Shown: piece by piece, positions 1 through 7,719 of the stretch
Layout of the letters: the number at the start of each line of letters is the position of its first letter
Numbering within the stretch: the stretch's first letter is position 1
Assembly: GCA_002439805.1 (NCBI GenBank)
Contig: DJPQ01000071.1
Coordinates: 1 to 35,188, forward strand
Reading direction: 5' to 3'
Length of the DNA: 35,188 bases
From: Bacteroidales bacterium UBA6408
Lineage (GTDB): Bacteria; Bacteroidota; Bacteroidia; Bacteroidales; UBA932
Notes under the pieces: generated by a model
The model's database searches: none
Told to the model about the DNA's origin: nothing
What the model saw: the letters and a program-made list of their open reading frames with translations, nothing else
Position numbers and translations under genes: made by a program

Positions 1-59
1 CCCCCGAAGGTGGTTGCAGCACAGCGCATTACGCCAACATTCATTCCGTTAAGTCTCAT
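1..59 (-). CDS. Unidentified protein, 5' end only
   Basis: Only the first 19 codons are inside the window, reading MRLNGMNVGVMRCAATTFG and running off the left edge. I do not recognise the family from so little. The start is supported by a purine-rich AAAGAG a few bases upstream of the ATG at 59 and by an exact TAnnTTTG promoter box further upstream at 190-197. The gene is divergent from rlmH. A second in-frame ATG (codon 6) could be the true start. It might also be a chance reading frame. Confidence 0.4.
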   Translation of the reverse strand, partial: MRLNGMNVGVMRCAATTFG

Positions 60-189
60 CTGTCTCTTTCACATTCAACGGGGCAAAGGTCGCAATTCTC
101 ACGCAAATAAGCAAATAAAAACGATAACTATCGCTCGACTTCACACCCGTGTTACTGCTGACTGTGACACAATCTCTATATTTCTGCAA

Positions 190-219
190 CAAAGATAGCA
201 AAACAATTGCAAAAAGCAA
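190..219 (-). promoter_or_regulatory. Bacteroidota promoter for the leftward gene
   Basis: On the minus strand TATCTTTG (190-197) matches the -7 consensus TAnnTTTG exactly. A TTG at 217-219 lies 19 bases upstream in the -33 position. It faces the truncated gene at 1-59. Confidence 0.6.
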
Positions 220-355
220 TCATTCCGACCAGGGTGAAGCGGAGTGGAGAAATCTGATAGAGCCAAAGGACCGCAAGACACAAATCGGCACATAAAACTC
301 GATATGGAAGCCGAAAATGCCATAAACTTTCATCCGGAATGCGCGGAATATTTAT

Positions 356-363
356 TATTTTTG
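356..363 (+). promoter_or_regulatory. -7 box immediately in front of rlmH
   Basis: TATTTTTG matches TAnnTTTG exactly and ends four bases before the rlmH ATG at 368. Transcription would start at or next to the A of the start codon, so the message may be leaderless. No clear -33 TTTG was found. Confidence 0.5.
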
Positions 364-367
364 CCGC

Positions 368-844
368 ATGAAAATTACTATGCTGACAGTCGGGAAGACC
401 GACAGGGACTGGGTGAGAAACGGGATGGAGATTTATATCGACAGACTCCGGCACTACACGAGTTTCGCCCTGATGGAGATTCCCGAGCTCAAGAAGGTTT
501 CCGCATTGAGCAGGGAACAGATAAAGGCGAAGGAAGGCGAGCTGATTCTCAAGAACATACGCCCTGCGGACGATGTCATCCTGCTCGACGAGCACGGAAA
601 GGAATACAGCTCCGTCGAGTGGTCGGGGGTTCTCAACGCCAAGATTTCCGGAGGTTCGCCACATGACATTGTCTTTGTCGTCGGCGGGGCATACGGATTC
701 AGCAAGGAGGTCTATGACCGCTGTAACTCTATGGTCTCGCTCTCACGGATGACCTTCTCGCACCAGATGGTCAGGGCAATATTCGTCGAACAGCTCTACC
801 GTGCCTTCACCATAATCAAGGGCGAACCCTATCATCACGAGTAA
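368..844 (+). CDS. rlmH: 23S rRNA (pseudouridine1915-N3)-methyltransferase RlmH
   Basis: RlmH is a small SPOUT-class methyltransferase that uses SAM to methylate pseudouridine 1915 in helix 69 of 23S rRNA, acting on assembled 70S ribosomes. The 158 residues match the usual length of about 155-160. The N-terminus MKITMLTVGK is the first strand of the fold. VVGGAYGFSKEV in the second half is the knotted SAM-binding loop, and FSHQMVRAIFVEQLYRAF followed by a C-terminal PYHHE is the family signature. The start at 368 is needed for the first strand; a later ATG at 380 would remove it. A possible promoter abuts the start codon. The transporter gene follows after 36 bases on the same strand. Confidence 0.96.
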   Translation: MKITMLTVGKTDRDWVRNGMEIYIDRLRHYTSFALMEIPELKKVSALSREQIKAKEGELILKNIRPADDVILLDEHGKEYSSVEWSGVLNAKISGGSPHDIVFVVGGAYGFSKEVYDRCNSMVSLSRMTFSHQMVRAIFVEQLYRAFTIIKGEPYHHE

Positions 845-880
845 TGCAGCCTGTTCATTTCACATTTACAAAGGAGTAAT

Positions 881-1846
881 ATGAGAGTTAGTCTGAAACA
901 AATCTGGAAGGACTGGATGCTGCCGATTGCCATGGCAGCCGGAGTAGCGGCCTACCTTATCTACCACAGCATACCGGCATTGGCTCCGGCGGGGCCCTAT
1001 CTGGACAAGGCAGTGAAGATTATCCAGCCCGTGCTGATGTTTCTGATGCTGTTCCTGTCGTTCTGCCGCATAGCGCCGAGGCAGATGCGGCCGCACAGAT
1101 GGCAGTTCTGGCTGCTGCTCGTCCAGACCGCAGGGTTCGTGATTCCAGGAGTTGTGCTGATGCTCTGCGGAGGCGGGCACTACGGACTGCTCATAGAGAG
1201 CTTCATGATATGCATGATATGCCCCACGGCCACGGCCGCTGCGGTAATCACCGGAAAACTCGGCGGGGATATGCCCGGAATCATCACCTACACGATACTC
1301 ATCAACATCGTGACGGCGCTCATCGTCCCGGCAATCGTCCCTCTCGTGCATCCGGCCGCAGGAATCTCGTTCACGACGGCATTCTGCATGATTATGGCAA
1401 AGACCTTCCCGCTGCTCATCATGCCATGCATCTGCGCCTGGCTCGTGCGTTTCCTGCTCCCCGGCTTTCATCGGTGGATTCTGCACTTCAACGACCTCGC
1501 GCTCTACATCTGGTCGGTTTCGCTCCCGCTCGCGATTGTCGTGACAACAAGAGCAATAGTCAAGAGCGGCATTCCCATCGGCTATATGGTAGGAATGGCG
1601 GCCATCTCCCTGCTGTGCTGCATCCTGCAGTTCTGGACGGGACGCCGCATAGGCGCGAAATGGGGCAACGGCATCACGGCCGGGCAGGCGCTCGGACAGA
1701 AAAACACGGTCTTCGCCATATGGATGGCCTACACGTTCATGACTCCGGTCACGAGCATAGCCGGCGGCTTCTACAGCCTATGGCACAACATCTTCAATTC
1801 ATACCAGCTCTACCGCAAAGGCCACCCGCATCATCACTCCGACTGA
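881..1846 (+). CDS. Bile acid:sodium symporter (BASS) family transporter
   Basis: This is a 321-residue polytopic inner-membrane protein with about eight or nine hydrophobic segments spread over its whole length. The segment with GQALGQKNTVFAIW near residues 265-280 and the run of paired helices resemble the SBF/BASS fold, whose members carry organic anions together with sodium. The substrate cannot be read from the sequence. A good ribosome binding site, AAAGGAG (870-876), precedes the ATG, which is unusual among genes in this window. The C-terminus ends in a histidine-rich cytoplasmic tail (HPHHHSD). It is probably co-transcribed with rlmH, and a bidirectional hairpin terminator follows. 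The family call is good; the specific function is open. Confidence 0.75.
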   Translation: MRVSLKQIWKDWMLPIAMAAGVAAYLIYHSIPALAPAGPYLDKAVKIIQPVLMFLMLFLSFCRIAPRQMRPHRWQFWLLLVQTAGFVIPGVVLMLCGGGHYGLLIESFMICMICPTATAAAVITGKLGGDMPGIITYTILINIVTALIVPAIVPLVHPAAGISFTTAFCMIMAKTFPLLIMPCICAWLVRFLLPGFHRWILHFNDLALYIWSVSLPLAIVVTTRAIVKSGIPIGYMVGMAAISLLCCILQFWTGRRIGAKWGNGITAGQALGQKNTVFAIWMAYTFMTPVTSIAGGFYSLWHNIFNSYQLYRKGHPHHHSD

Positions 1847-1861
1847 GTATGCTGAAAGAAA

Positions 1862-1901
1862 GGGGATGAAGAAAAAGATGAGATCGCTTTTTCTTCGCCC
1901 C
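1862..1901. terminator. Bidirectional hairpin terminator
   Basis: GAAGAAAAAG (1868-1877) and CTTTTTCTTC (1887-1896) form a perfect 10-bp stem around a 9-base loop. It is extended by GGGG (1862-1865) and CCCC (1898-1901) across a small bulge. It sits between the converging transporter and TonB-like genes, so it can serve both strands. Confidence 0.8.
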
Positions 1902-1907
1902 GCCCCG

Positions 1908-2636
1908 CTATTGAGCGATGAAGCGATAAGTAATTTCCCCCACCTGATTGGCCGGAGCCGTGGATGACATACTGAACCGCGAGGTGCGGGCAGCCCTGAC
2001 GGCCGACTTCCGCAGACACTCGTCATCGCTGGAAACGGCCTCCACGATTTTCGCGCTCACCACCACCCCGGAATTATTGACCTTAATCAGCACAGTCACA
2101 TCCCCTCCGTTGTAGCACTTGTACGCAGGTACCGGGAGCGTGCTGGCCTTGCGCCCGTCAAGCGTCCAGCTCAGCACAGACGGACCGGAATACTGCCGGC
2201 CGTCAGTCTTGCGTTCCTCCGCAGTGCGGTTTGTCCCGCTCATGTCAACAGTCTCGTCCCTTGCATCCTCCTGACGCGAATCCAGCCCCTTCAAATCCCG
2301 CTGCAGACGCTCGTTCTCGCGGTAGAGTTCCTCCGCGTCAGTGTTGCGGTCATCCTTGAGAGGTGCGCTGCGATCTACCGTGACATTGCGTATCGCCGTC
2401 CCCGCCGGAGAACTCATGCCGATGAGCTCGTCCAGCCGCCGGCTGATGCCCTCCTTGAAGTCCGCCTCCCTTTCTTCCCGTTCAATTTCATCCTGTCTGG
2501 AAAAATCCATCAGAAAACTCGTGTCTCCCTTGACTTGCGCACCAATCTGCACGGCAAGCAAAACAATAATCACCGTGAGATGGAATATCACGGTGACATA
2601 TAACCCTGCCCTGTCCTCTGAATCTATCCGGCGCAT
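1908..2636 (-). CDS. TonB-like energy transducer protein
   Basis: The 242-residue protein has a short cytoplasmic N-terminus, one membrane helix (about residues 11-33), a long charged periplasmic stretch rich in Glu, Arg and Asp (about 45-135), and a C-terminal domain (about 150-242). The last resembles the TonB C-terminal fold, with YNGGDVTVLIKVNNSGVV and a terminal ITYRFIAQ strand. TonB proteins pass energy from ExbB/ExbD to outer-membrane receptors. The linker is acidic and basic rather than Pro-rich, as is common in Bacteroidota variants. It lies 14 bases downstream of udk and is probably read with it. The exbB/exbD genes are in a separate operon about 4 kb away (6211-8517). The partner receptor is unknown. 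Confidence 0.75.
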   Translation of the reverse strand: MRRIDSEDRAGLYVTVIFHLTVIIVLLAVQIGAQVKGDTSFLMDFSRQDEIEREEREADFKEGISRRLDELIGMSSPAGTAIRNVTVDRSAPLKDDRNTDAEELYRENERLQRDLKGLDSRQEDARDETVDMSGTNRTAEERKTDGRQYSGPSVLSWTLDGRKASTLPVPAYKCYNGGDVTVLIKVNNSGVVVSAKIVEAVSSDDECLRKSAVRAARTSRFSMSSTAPANQVGEITYRFIAQ

Positions 2637-2650
2637 GACAAGGCAAACTT

Positions 2651-3271
2651 TTACTGATGGCAGGAGTTCAGCGACTTCTCGATAGTCGCCGCAATCACGT
2701 CGATGGCAACCTTATTGTGTCCCCCCTGCGGGATAATCACGTCAGCATATCTCTTGCTTGGCTCTATGAACTGGAGGAACATCGGCTTGACAGTGCTGGA
2801 ATATCTCTGAATCACCGTCTCCACTGTCTTGCCGCGTTCGATGATATCGCGTGCCATAACGCGCATAAGCCTGTCGTCGTCGTCCGCATCGACAAAAATC
2901 TTTATGTCCATCTGAGCGCGAAGTTCGGCGCAGCAGAAGATGAGAATGCCCTCAACTATGATGACCTCGGCTGGATTGACAGTAATTGTCTCCGTCTTGC
3001 TGCGCGAGCAGGTGATGTAGGAATAGACGGGCTGTTCTATTGACTTGCCGGCCTTCAAATCCTTCAGATGCTGAATCAGAAGGTCGAAATCTATCGAATC
3101 CGGATGGTCGAAGTTCACCTTCTGCCGCTCCTCCATCGGGAGGTGGCTGGAATCCTTGTAATAGGAGTCCTGAGGGATGACGACCACCCTTTCCTTCAGC
3201 TGGTCAGTGAGCGCCTTCACCACCGTTGTCTTTCCTGAACCGGACCCGCCGGCAATTCCGATTATCAGCAT
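2651..3271 (-). CDS. udk: Uridine kinase
   Basis: Uridine kinase phosphorylates uridine and cytidine to UMP and CMP with ATP or GTP, in pyrimidine salvage. The 206-residue length is typical. The Walker A loop GGSGSGKTT is at residues 8-16. PQDSYYKD follows at about 34-41 and NFDHPDSIDFD at about 53-63, both hallmarks of the family's substrate site. IIVEGILIF is the Walker B-like strand, and RYADVIIPQGG near the C-terminus is also conserved. It lies 58 bases downstream of asnS with no obvious promoter between them, so it is probably co-transcribed with asnS and the TonB-like gene. Confidence 0.96.
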   Translation of the reverse strand: MLIIGIAGGSGSGKTTVVKALTDQLKERVVVIPQDSYYKDSSHLPMEERQKVNFDHPDSIDFDLLIQHLKDLKAGKSIEQPVYSYITCSRSKTETITVNPAEVIIVEGILIFCCAELRAQMDIKIFVDADDDDRLMRVMARDIIERGKTVETVIQRYSSTVKPMFLQFIEPSKRYADVIIPQGGHNKVAIDVIAATIEKSLNSCHQ

Positions 3272-3329
3272 GATTTTCCTTGTTTGCGTAGTTCTAAGAA
3301 GATGTTTATATTTTTTGTTCAGTTATATT

Positions 3330-4724
3330 CTAATATTCAGCGTTTTTCGGAGTCCTCGGGAACGGTATCACATCCCTGATGTTGGCCATACCGGTCACGA
3401 ACAGGAGCAGCCTCTCGAAGCCGAGGCCGAAGCCGCTGTGAGGAGCAGAGCCGAAACGGCGTGTGTCGAGATACCATTCGAGCGACTCGCGGCTCATTCC
3501 GAGCTCGTCTATGCGGGCGTTGAGCTTTTCCAGTGACGACTCGCGCTCAGAGCCGCCGATGATTTCACCGATTTTAGGGAAGAGCACGTCCATTCCGCGG
3601 ACGGTCTTCCCGTCCTCGTTCTGCTTCATATAGAACGCCTTGATGTCCTTTGGATAGTCCGTAAGAATCACCGGGCGGCCGAAATGCTTTTCGACGAGGT
3701 ACCTCTCATGCTCGGACTGCAAATCCACGCCCCAATACACGGGGAACTCGAACTTTTCTCCGGACTCTTCGAGAATCTTTATGCCTTCGGTGTATGTCAG
3801 ACGCACAAAATCTGTCTTTATGACATTCTGCAGCCGCTCTATGAGTTCCTTGTCATACATATCGTTCAGGAACTTCAGGTCGTCCATGCAATGGTCGAGG
3901 GCGTAGCGGATGAGCGACTTTATGAAATCCTCAGCAAGATCCATGTTGTCGTTCACATCGTAGAACGCCATCTCCGGTTCAATCATCCAGAACTCCGCAA
4001 GATGCCGAGGCGTGTTGGAGTTCTCAGCACGGAAAGTAGGTCCGAAAGTGTAAATCTCCCCGAGCGCCATGGCGCCGAGCTCTCCCTCCAGCTGTCCGCT
4101 CACCGTAAGGCTGGTGTGCCGTCCGAAAAAGTCCTGGCTGTAATCGACCTTCCCTTCCTTCGTGCGCGGAGGATTCTCCAAGTCTAGGGTCGTGACCTGA
4201 AACATCTGTCCCGCACCCTCGCAGTCCGATGCCGTGATAATCGGAGTATGGAGATAGACGAATCCCTTGCTGTTGAAGTAGTTATGTATGGCATATGCCA
4301 TCGCGTGACGTATTCTCAGAACAGCGCCGAACGTGTTGGTCCTCGGACGGAGATGCGCTATCTCGCGAAGAAATTCAAGGGAATGACCCTTCTTTTGGAG
4401 TGGATATGTCTCCGGATCCGCCTCTCCGTAGAGTTCAATCTCCTTTGCCTGAATCTCAACGGCCTGACCGCTGCCGAGTGACGGCACGAGCTCTCCGGTC
4501 ACCGCAATGCACGCGCCTGTGGTAATCCTCTTAAGAAGGTTCTCGTCAAAGGCCGCCAGATCAACGACAATCTGGATATTGTTTATTGTCGAGCCGTCAT
4601 TAAGGGCGATAAAATTGATTTTCTTGTTGCCTCTCTTTGTTCTGACCCAACCCTTCGCCAGAACGGTTTTGCCCGGCTCGCCCGCCAGCAAGTCCTTGAC
4701 CTTGGTTCTGATTATCTTTTCCAT
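3330..4724 (-). CDS. asnS: Asparaginyl-tRNA synthetase
   Basis: This class IIb aminoacyl-tRNA synthetase charges tRNA-Asn with asparagine. Its 464 residues match the bacterial enzyme. The N-terminal OB-fold anticodon-binding domain covers about residues 1-110 (VLAKGWVRTKRGNKKINFIAL). The catalytic domain follows, with motif 2 (FRAENSNTPRHLAEF) and motif 3 (GFGLGFERLLLFVTG) near the C-terminus. The Asn-specific character is supported by overall similarity to AsnRS rather than AspRS, including absence of the large GAD insertion. A full promoter (TTTG, 20 bases, TATCTTTG) lies at 4775-4806. The udk gene follows. Confidence 0.97.
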   Translation of the reverse strand: MEKIIRTKVKDLLAGEPGKTVLAKGWVRTKRGNKKINFIALNDGSTINNIQIVVDLAAFDENLLKRITTGACIAVTGELVPSLGSGQAVEIQAKEIELYGEADPETYPLQKKGHSLEFLREIAHLRPRTNTFGAVLRIRHAMAYAIHNYFNSKGFVYLHTPIITASDCEGAGQMFQVTTLDLENPPRTKEGKVDYSQDFFGRHTSLTVSGQLEGELGAMALGEIYTFGPTFRAENSNTPRHLAEFWMIEPEMAFYDVNDNMDLAEDFIKSLIRYALDHCMDDLKFLNDMYDKELIERLQNVIKTDFVRLTYTEGIKILEESGEKFEFPVYWGVDLQSEHERYLVEKHFGRPVILTDYPKDIKAFYMKQNEDGKTVRGMDVLFPKIGEIIGGSERESSLEKLNARIDELGMSRESLEWYLDTRRFGSAPHSGFGLGFERLLLFVTGMANIRDVIPFPRTPKNAEY

Positions 4725-4774
4725 TTGCTCTAGTATTATTGTCCGGCCATTCTACGGTCAGACCAAAAATCTTA

Positions 4775-4806
4775 CAAAGATACTAAGCCCTCGCTACTTT
4801 TTCAAA
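4775..4806 (-). promoter_or_regulatory. asnS promoter with full -33/-7 consensus
   Basis: On the minus strand, TTTG (4803-4806), a 20-base spacer and TATCTTTG (4775-4782) match the Bacteroides consensus TTTG-N19-21-TAnnTTTG. The -33 TTTG shares bases with the T-tract of the phoA terminator. The predicted leader is about 45 bases. Confidence 0.75.
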
Positions 4807-4846
4807 AAAAAGAGAGGCCGTTTTGATTTTTTGTCATCAGCCTCTC
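4804..4846 (-). terminator. Intrinsic terminator after alkaline phosphatase
   Basis: On the minus strand GAGAGGC (revcomp of 4840-4846) pairs with GCCTCTC (revcomp of 4812-4818), and a run of eight T follows (4804-4811). It lies 30 bases beyond the phosphatase stop codon. Confidence 0.8.
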
Positions 4847-4875
4847 CCCCTCACACGGGGAATAGCAGTCCCGCG

Positions 4876-6117
4876 TCATTTTACCGAACAAAGTATCCGC
4901 TCCTTAATCCGCGAGTTTTCATAGAACCCGGTGAACTTGTCAGCATTCTTTCCAATCGCATAAATCGGGACAGGACAACCGGTATGCCCATGGGTACTCC
5001 AGTTCACATGCGCACTCCTGTTGAGTTCCGCATTGGCGTCATCCGTAAGCGAAGAATCGTCGTGTCCGGATTCCGTCCAAAAATCGTCGAGCGGCTTCCA
5101 GTTCGTAAGATAGGATTCGGTGCCGAAAGTAAGCCCGCCGGTCTCGTGGTCTGCTGTGACAAGGATAAGCGTCTCGTCAGGATGCCTGAGATAGAACTCA
5201 TAAGCCTCGGCGACGGCCTTGTCAAGAAGTTTCACGCTCTCGATGACCCTCATGGTGCGTCCGCCGTGTGAGGCCCAGTCGATGTAGCCCTGCTCGCACA
5301 TCAGAAAAAAAGGTTTGTCCTCGTCAAGAGTGCCCAGGCAGGCCCTGACAAAATCCGCGGCCTGCATTCCCTGTCCGGCCATGGCAAGGTCATAGTTCTT
5401 GTTGGAGTCCATGTTGTCGAAATCATCGGAATCCTCGGGCTCTGAAGGAAGAAGGACCTTAGTCCGAGCAGTGGAAGCCTTCAGCTCATCAATCCCGAAG
5501 CAGACATCGGTGCCGCCGTCGGCCTCGACAAGCTTCACGACATCCTCCATATCATGCTTCCGCCCATAACGGTCTATAATCTCCGAACCGCCCAGAAAGT
5601 CGAAGCCGCAGGAGGACATCTCCTTGGCGATGTCATAGTAGAGACTGCGCTTGAGCGCGTGGGCATAGAACGCCGCCGGAGTCGCGTGATTGACCGGTCC
5701 GTCGGACATGATGCCGACCTGATAGCCCGCCTCCTTAAAATCGTACGCCATTGACCGGAGCGGCGCTCCGTCAGGAGCCATTCCTATCCGCGACGTATTG
5801 GTCTTCTGCCCGCAGGCAATCGCGGTGCCGGCCGCAGCGGAATCGGTCACACCGCTGTCCGCGCACCATGTGCGTGTCAGTCCGACAACAGGGAACTGCG
5901 TGAAGGTGAGATAGCCGCCTCCATAGCAGGAATCCTGATAGGCGAGGAAAGAATCCGTGGCAGAGGCATGAGCCAGCCCCATTCCGTCACCGATGAACAG
6001 GAACACATATTTAGGAGGGTTCTGCCCTTGGGGCTTTTTCAGTGAAACCACAATGCAGACCGTCGCTGCCGCCACAAGCACGGTCGCCACAATAATAGAT
6101 ATCTTTCTCTTGTTCAT
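4876..6117 (-). CDS. Alkaline phosphatase
   Basis: This enzyme removes phosphate from monoesters in the periplasm. The 413 residues begin with an uncleaved or cleaved signal helix (about 7-26). FIGDGMG (41-47) carries the first metal-binding Asp. DSGVTDSAAAGTA holds the nucleophilic Ser at residue 93. EQGYIDWASHGG, TADHETGGL and THGHTGCPVP carry the remaining metal ligands. Usual motifs read TDSAASATA and EGSQIDWA; here they are TDSAAAGTA and EQGYIDWA, as seen in other Bacteroidota enzymes to my recollection. It lies 93 bases after the second exbD, with a terminator in that gap and no recognisable promoter, so how it is transcribed is unclear. Confidence 0.92.
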   Translation of the reverse strand: MNKRKISIIVATVLVAAATVCIVVSLKKPQGQNPPKYVFLFIGDGMGLAHASATDSFLAYQDSCYGGGYLTFTQFPVVGLTRTWCADSGVTDSAAAGTAIACGQKTNTSRIGMAPDGAPLRSMAYDFKEAGYQVGIMSDGPVNHATPAAFYAHALKRSLYYDIAKEMSSCGFDFLGGSEIIDRYGRKHDMEDVVKLVEADGGTDVCFGIDELKASTARTKVLLPSEPEDSDDFDNMDSNKNYDLAMAGQGMQAADFVRACLGTLDEDKPFFLMCEQGYIDWASHGGRTMRVIESVKLLDKAVAEAYEFYLRHPDETLILVTADHETGGLTFGTESYLTNWKPLDDFWTESGHDDSSLTDDANAELNRSAHVNWSTHGHTGCPVPIYAIGKNADKFTGFYENSRIKERILCSVK

Positions 6118-6148
6118 AACTTATTTCTCTGAAGATTTCTTAATCATC

Positions 6149-6192
6149 AAAAAAAAGGGATGCCCCAGGCATTTCGTCGTCAGGGCATCCCT
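6149..6192 (-). terminator. Intrinsic terminator of the exb operon
   Basis: On the minus strand GGGATGCCC (revcomp of 6183-6191) pairs with GGGCATCCC (revcomp of 6157-6165), giving a 9-10 bp stem. The transcript then runs through eight T (6149-6156). It ends exbB-exbD before the phosphatase gene. Confidence 0.85.
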
Positions 6193-6210
6193 CATATCAT
6201 CTGCATGGGA

Positions 6211-6678
6211 CTATTTTTCAGCCTTTCTGGCCGAGTACATGATCTTGAGCGCGGAGCATCTTCTAAGCTCCTGCTTCACATCTGTCACAATACCCATGGT
6301 CGTGTTCTCGTCAGCCCTTATGGCGACCGTCATGAACGACCTGTCGGCCTCGCTTTTGGAGTCGCGCTCCGAAGCGATGAAGTCGCGGATGTCGTCAATG
6401 GTCTTGAAGGAATCGTTCAACTGAATCCGGGAGTCCGTTCCGAACTGTGCCTGAAGATGTTTCACCGGCGTACCTATGTTGATATAGGAGGCCAGGTCCT
6501 TCCTCTCCAGTTTTACGACCTCGGACGCCTCAGGAAGTTTCACGATGACCTTGTTTTCCGTCTTGCGGAGGTTCGTCGTCACCATGAAGAAGAACAGGAA
6601 CATGAACACGATATCTGACGTTGATGACGTGCTGGCCATCGGCGTCGTTTTCTTACCGTCTTTTCTGAATTTTGACAT
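6211..6678 (-). CDS. ExbD/TolR-family biopolymer transport protein (second copy)
   Basis: ExbD forms the proton-conducting stator with ExbB and energises TonB in the inner membrane. The 155-residue protein has a basic cytoplasmic tail, then one membrane helix (about residues 20-37) that starts with STSDIVFMFLFFF, carrying the essential proton-handling Asp. A periplasmic domain follows. The C-terminus VAIRADENTTMGIVTDVKQELR is the typical ExbD end, where a residue pair senses TonB. It follows the first exbD after 13 bases and is the last gene before the operon terminator. Confidence 0.92.
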   Translation of the reverse strand: MSKFRKDGKKTTPMASTSSTSDIVFMFLFFFMVTTNLRKTENKVIVKLPEASEVVKLERKDLASYINIGTPVKHLQAQFGTDSRIQLNDSFKTIDDIRDFIASERDSKSEADRSFMTVAIRADENTTMGIVTDVKQELRRCSALKIMYSARKAEK

Positions 6679-6691
6679 ATCCTAAATCCTC

Positions 6692-7270
6692 CTATCTTTT
6701 TGAAACATCCTTAGGCTCGGCCTCGGAAATCTTCTGAGGAACGGCGTCACGCACGATTTTCTGCTGCTCCTCGGTGAGCCTGTCGTAAGGCTTCCCGTAA
6801 TTGGCGCGAGCGAAATCGTCACGAATCTCGTTGATCGCCTTCACCAGCTCGTTCTGAACCGCGATATAAGCCTGATAGCTCGTTCCGCGGTCGTTCTGAA
6901 GAGAAATCACACCCTCGGAAACAGGATATTCTCCATATCCCTCGATGTCCTTGATTTTCTTCTCCGGCAACTTAGGGTCGTCGGTCGGGTTGGTAAGGAA
7001 TTCCTTAATCTTGTCTTTCAGCTGGCTGACTTCCATCGCTTCATTTCCGGCGAAAAGCCTGTCGGCGGAGTTAATCTTCACAATGATGATATTGCGTCGA
7101 TTGACCTTCTGATCCTCAGCCTTCTGATTCTCTGCCGGCATCGGCGGAAGACGGCGCTGCAGGCCTGAATCCTGATTCATCGTAGTGGTCATCAGGAAGT
7201 AGCACAGCAGCAGGAACGCGATGTCCGCCGTGGAGCTTGAATTTATTTCTGGAGTCTTTTTGCTGCCCAT
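6692..7270 (-). CDS. ExbD/TolR-family biopolymer transport protein (first copy)
   Basis: This 192-residue protein has the same plan as its neighbour: a short cytoplasmic tail, one helix containing the proton-pathway Asp (STADIAFLLLCYFLMTT, about residues 12-28) and a periplasmic part. It is longer than the second copy because of an extra charged region (about 95-125) and a tail rich in Glu and Lys after about 160. The ATG at 7270 was chosen; an in-frame TTG at 7279, directly after the previous stop codon, would add only three residues. Two different ExbD proteins in one operon suggest a heteromeric stator, as is common in Bacteroidales. Confidence 0.9.
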   Translation of the reverse strand: MGSKKTPEINSSSTADIAFLLLCYFLMTTTMNQDSGLQRRLPPMPAENQKAEDQKVNRRNIIIVKINSADRLFAGNEAMEVSQLKDKIKEFLTNPTDDPKLPEKKIKDIEGYGEYPVSEGVISLQNDRGTSYQAYIAVQNELVKAINEIRDDFARANYGKPYDRLTEEQQKIVRDAVPQKISEAEPKDVSKR

Positions 7271-7279
7271 AGTCTGCAA

Positions 7280-7708
7280 TTATTTATTACGTACTGCGTT
7301 CATCACAACTCCGACAAGGATTGAGACAACAGCTGCCCCGCATGCGAAATAGGTGATGTTAAGAATAGTGTCGGTCAGCTTGAGCATTCCTGCAGATGTC
7401 TGCACGGACGAGCCGACTGCCGGTGTGCCCGGAGCCAACACATACGCTACGCCAACGATTGCGGCCACAACCACTGCACCGATGCCCAACTTGATGAGCG
7501 ACTTCGGATTCTGCTTGATTGAGAAGTAGAGACCGAGTCCGATAACGGCGAGGATGGCAACGACAATCAGAGCATACGCGCAGTAAATCAGGATGTCCGT
7601 CGCGATGCCGTCGGATTCCGTGAAGCCGTAAGCATAACCAAATACGGCAAGGACGACACCAATCGCGAGGAGAACCCACTCTATTGCTTTAATTACTTTT
7701 GCGTACAT
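7280..7708 (-). CDS. Small four-helix membrane protein of the exb operon
   Basis: I do not know a named family for this 142-residue protein. It is almost entirely hydrophobic, with four predicted helices at about residues 9-28, 38-62, 72-92 and 112-138. Loops are short and there is a Gly/Ala/Val-rich pattern. It sits between exbB (11 bases) and the first exbD (9 bases), a place where Bacteroidales commonly carry such a protein. From context it is probably a structural or assembly subunit of the ExbB/ExbD complex. No catalytic motif is visible. Confidence 0.8.
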   Translation of the reverse strand: MYAKVIKAIEWVLLAIGVVLAVFGYAYGFTESDGIATDILIYCAYALIVVAILAVIGLGLYFSIKQNPKSLIKLGIGAVVVAAIVGVAYVLAPGTPAVGSSVQTSAGMLKLTDTILNITYFACGAAVVSILVGVVMNAVRNK

Positions 7709-7719
7709 TGTGTTCCGAT

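Larger units (their letters stand above)
60..367. other. Intergenic region between divergent genes
   Basis: About 308 bases lie between the unidentified leftward gene and rlmH. They hold a minus-strand promoter at 190-219 and a plus-strand -7 box at 356-363. If the 190-197 box is used, the leftward gene has a 5' untranslated leader of about 125 bases. A second, imperfect box (GACCTTTG on the minus strand) lies at 84-91. Open frames here are short and resemble no protein. No strong hairpin was seen. Confidence 0.6.
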
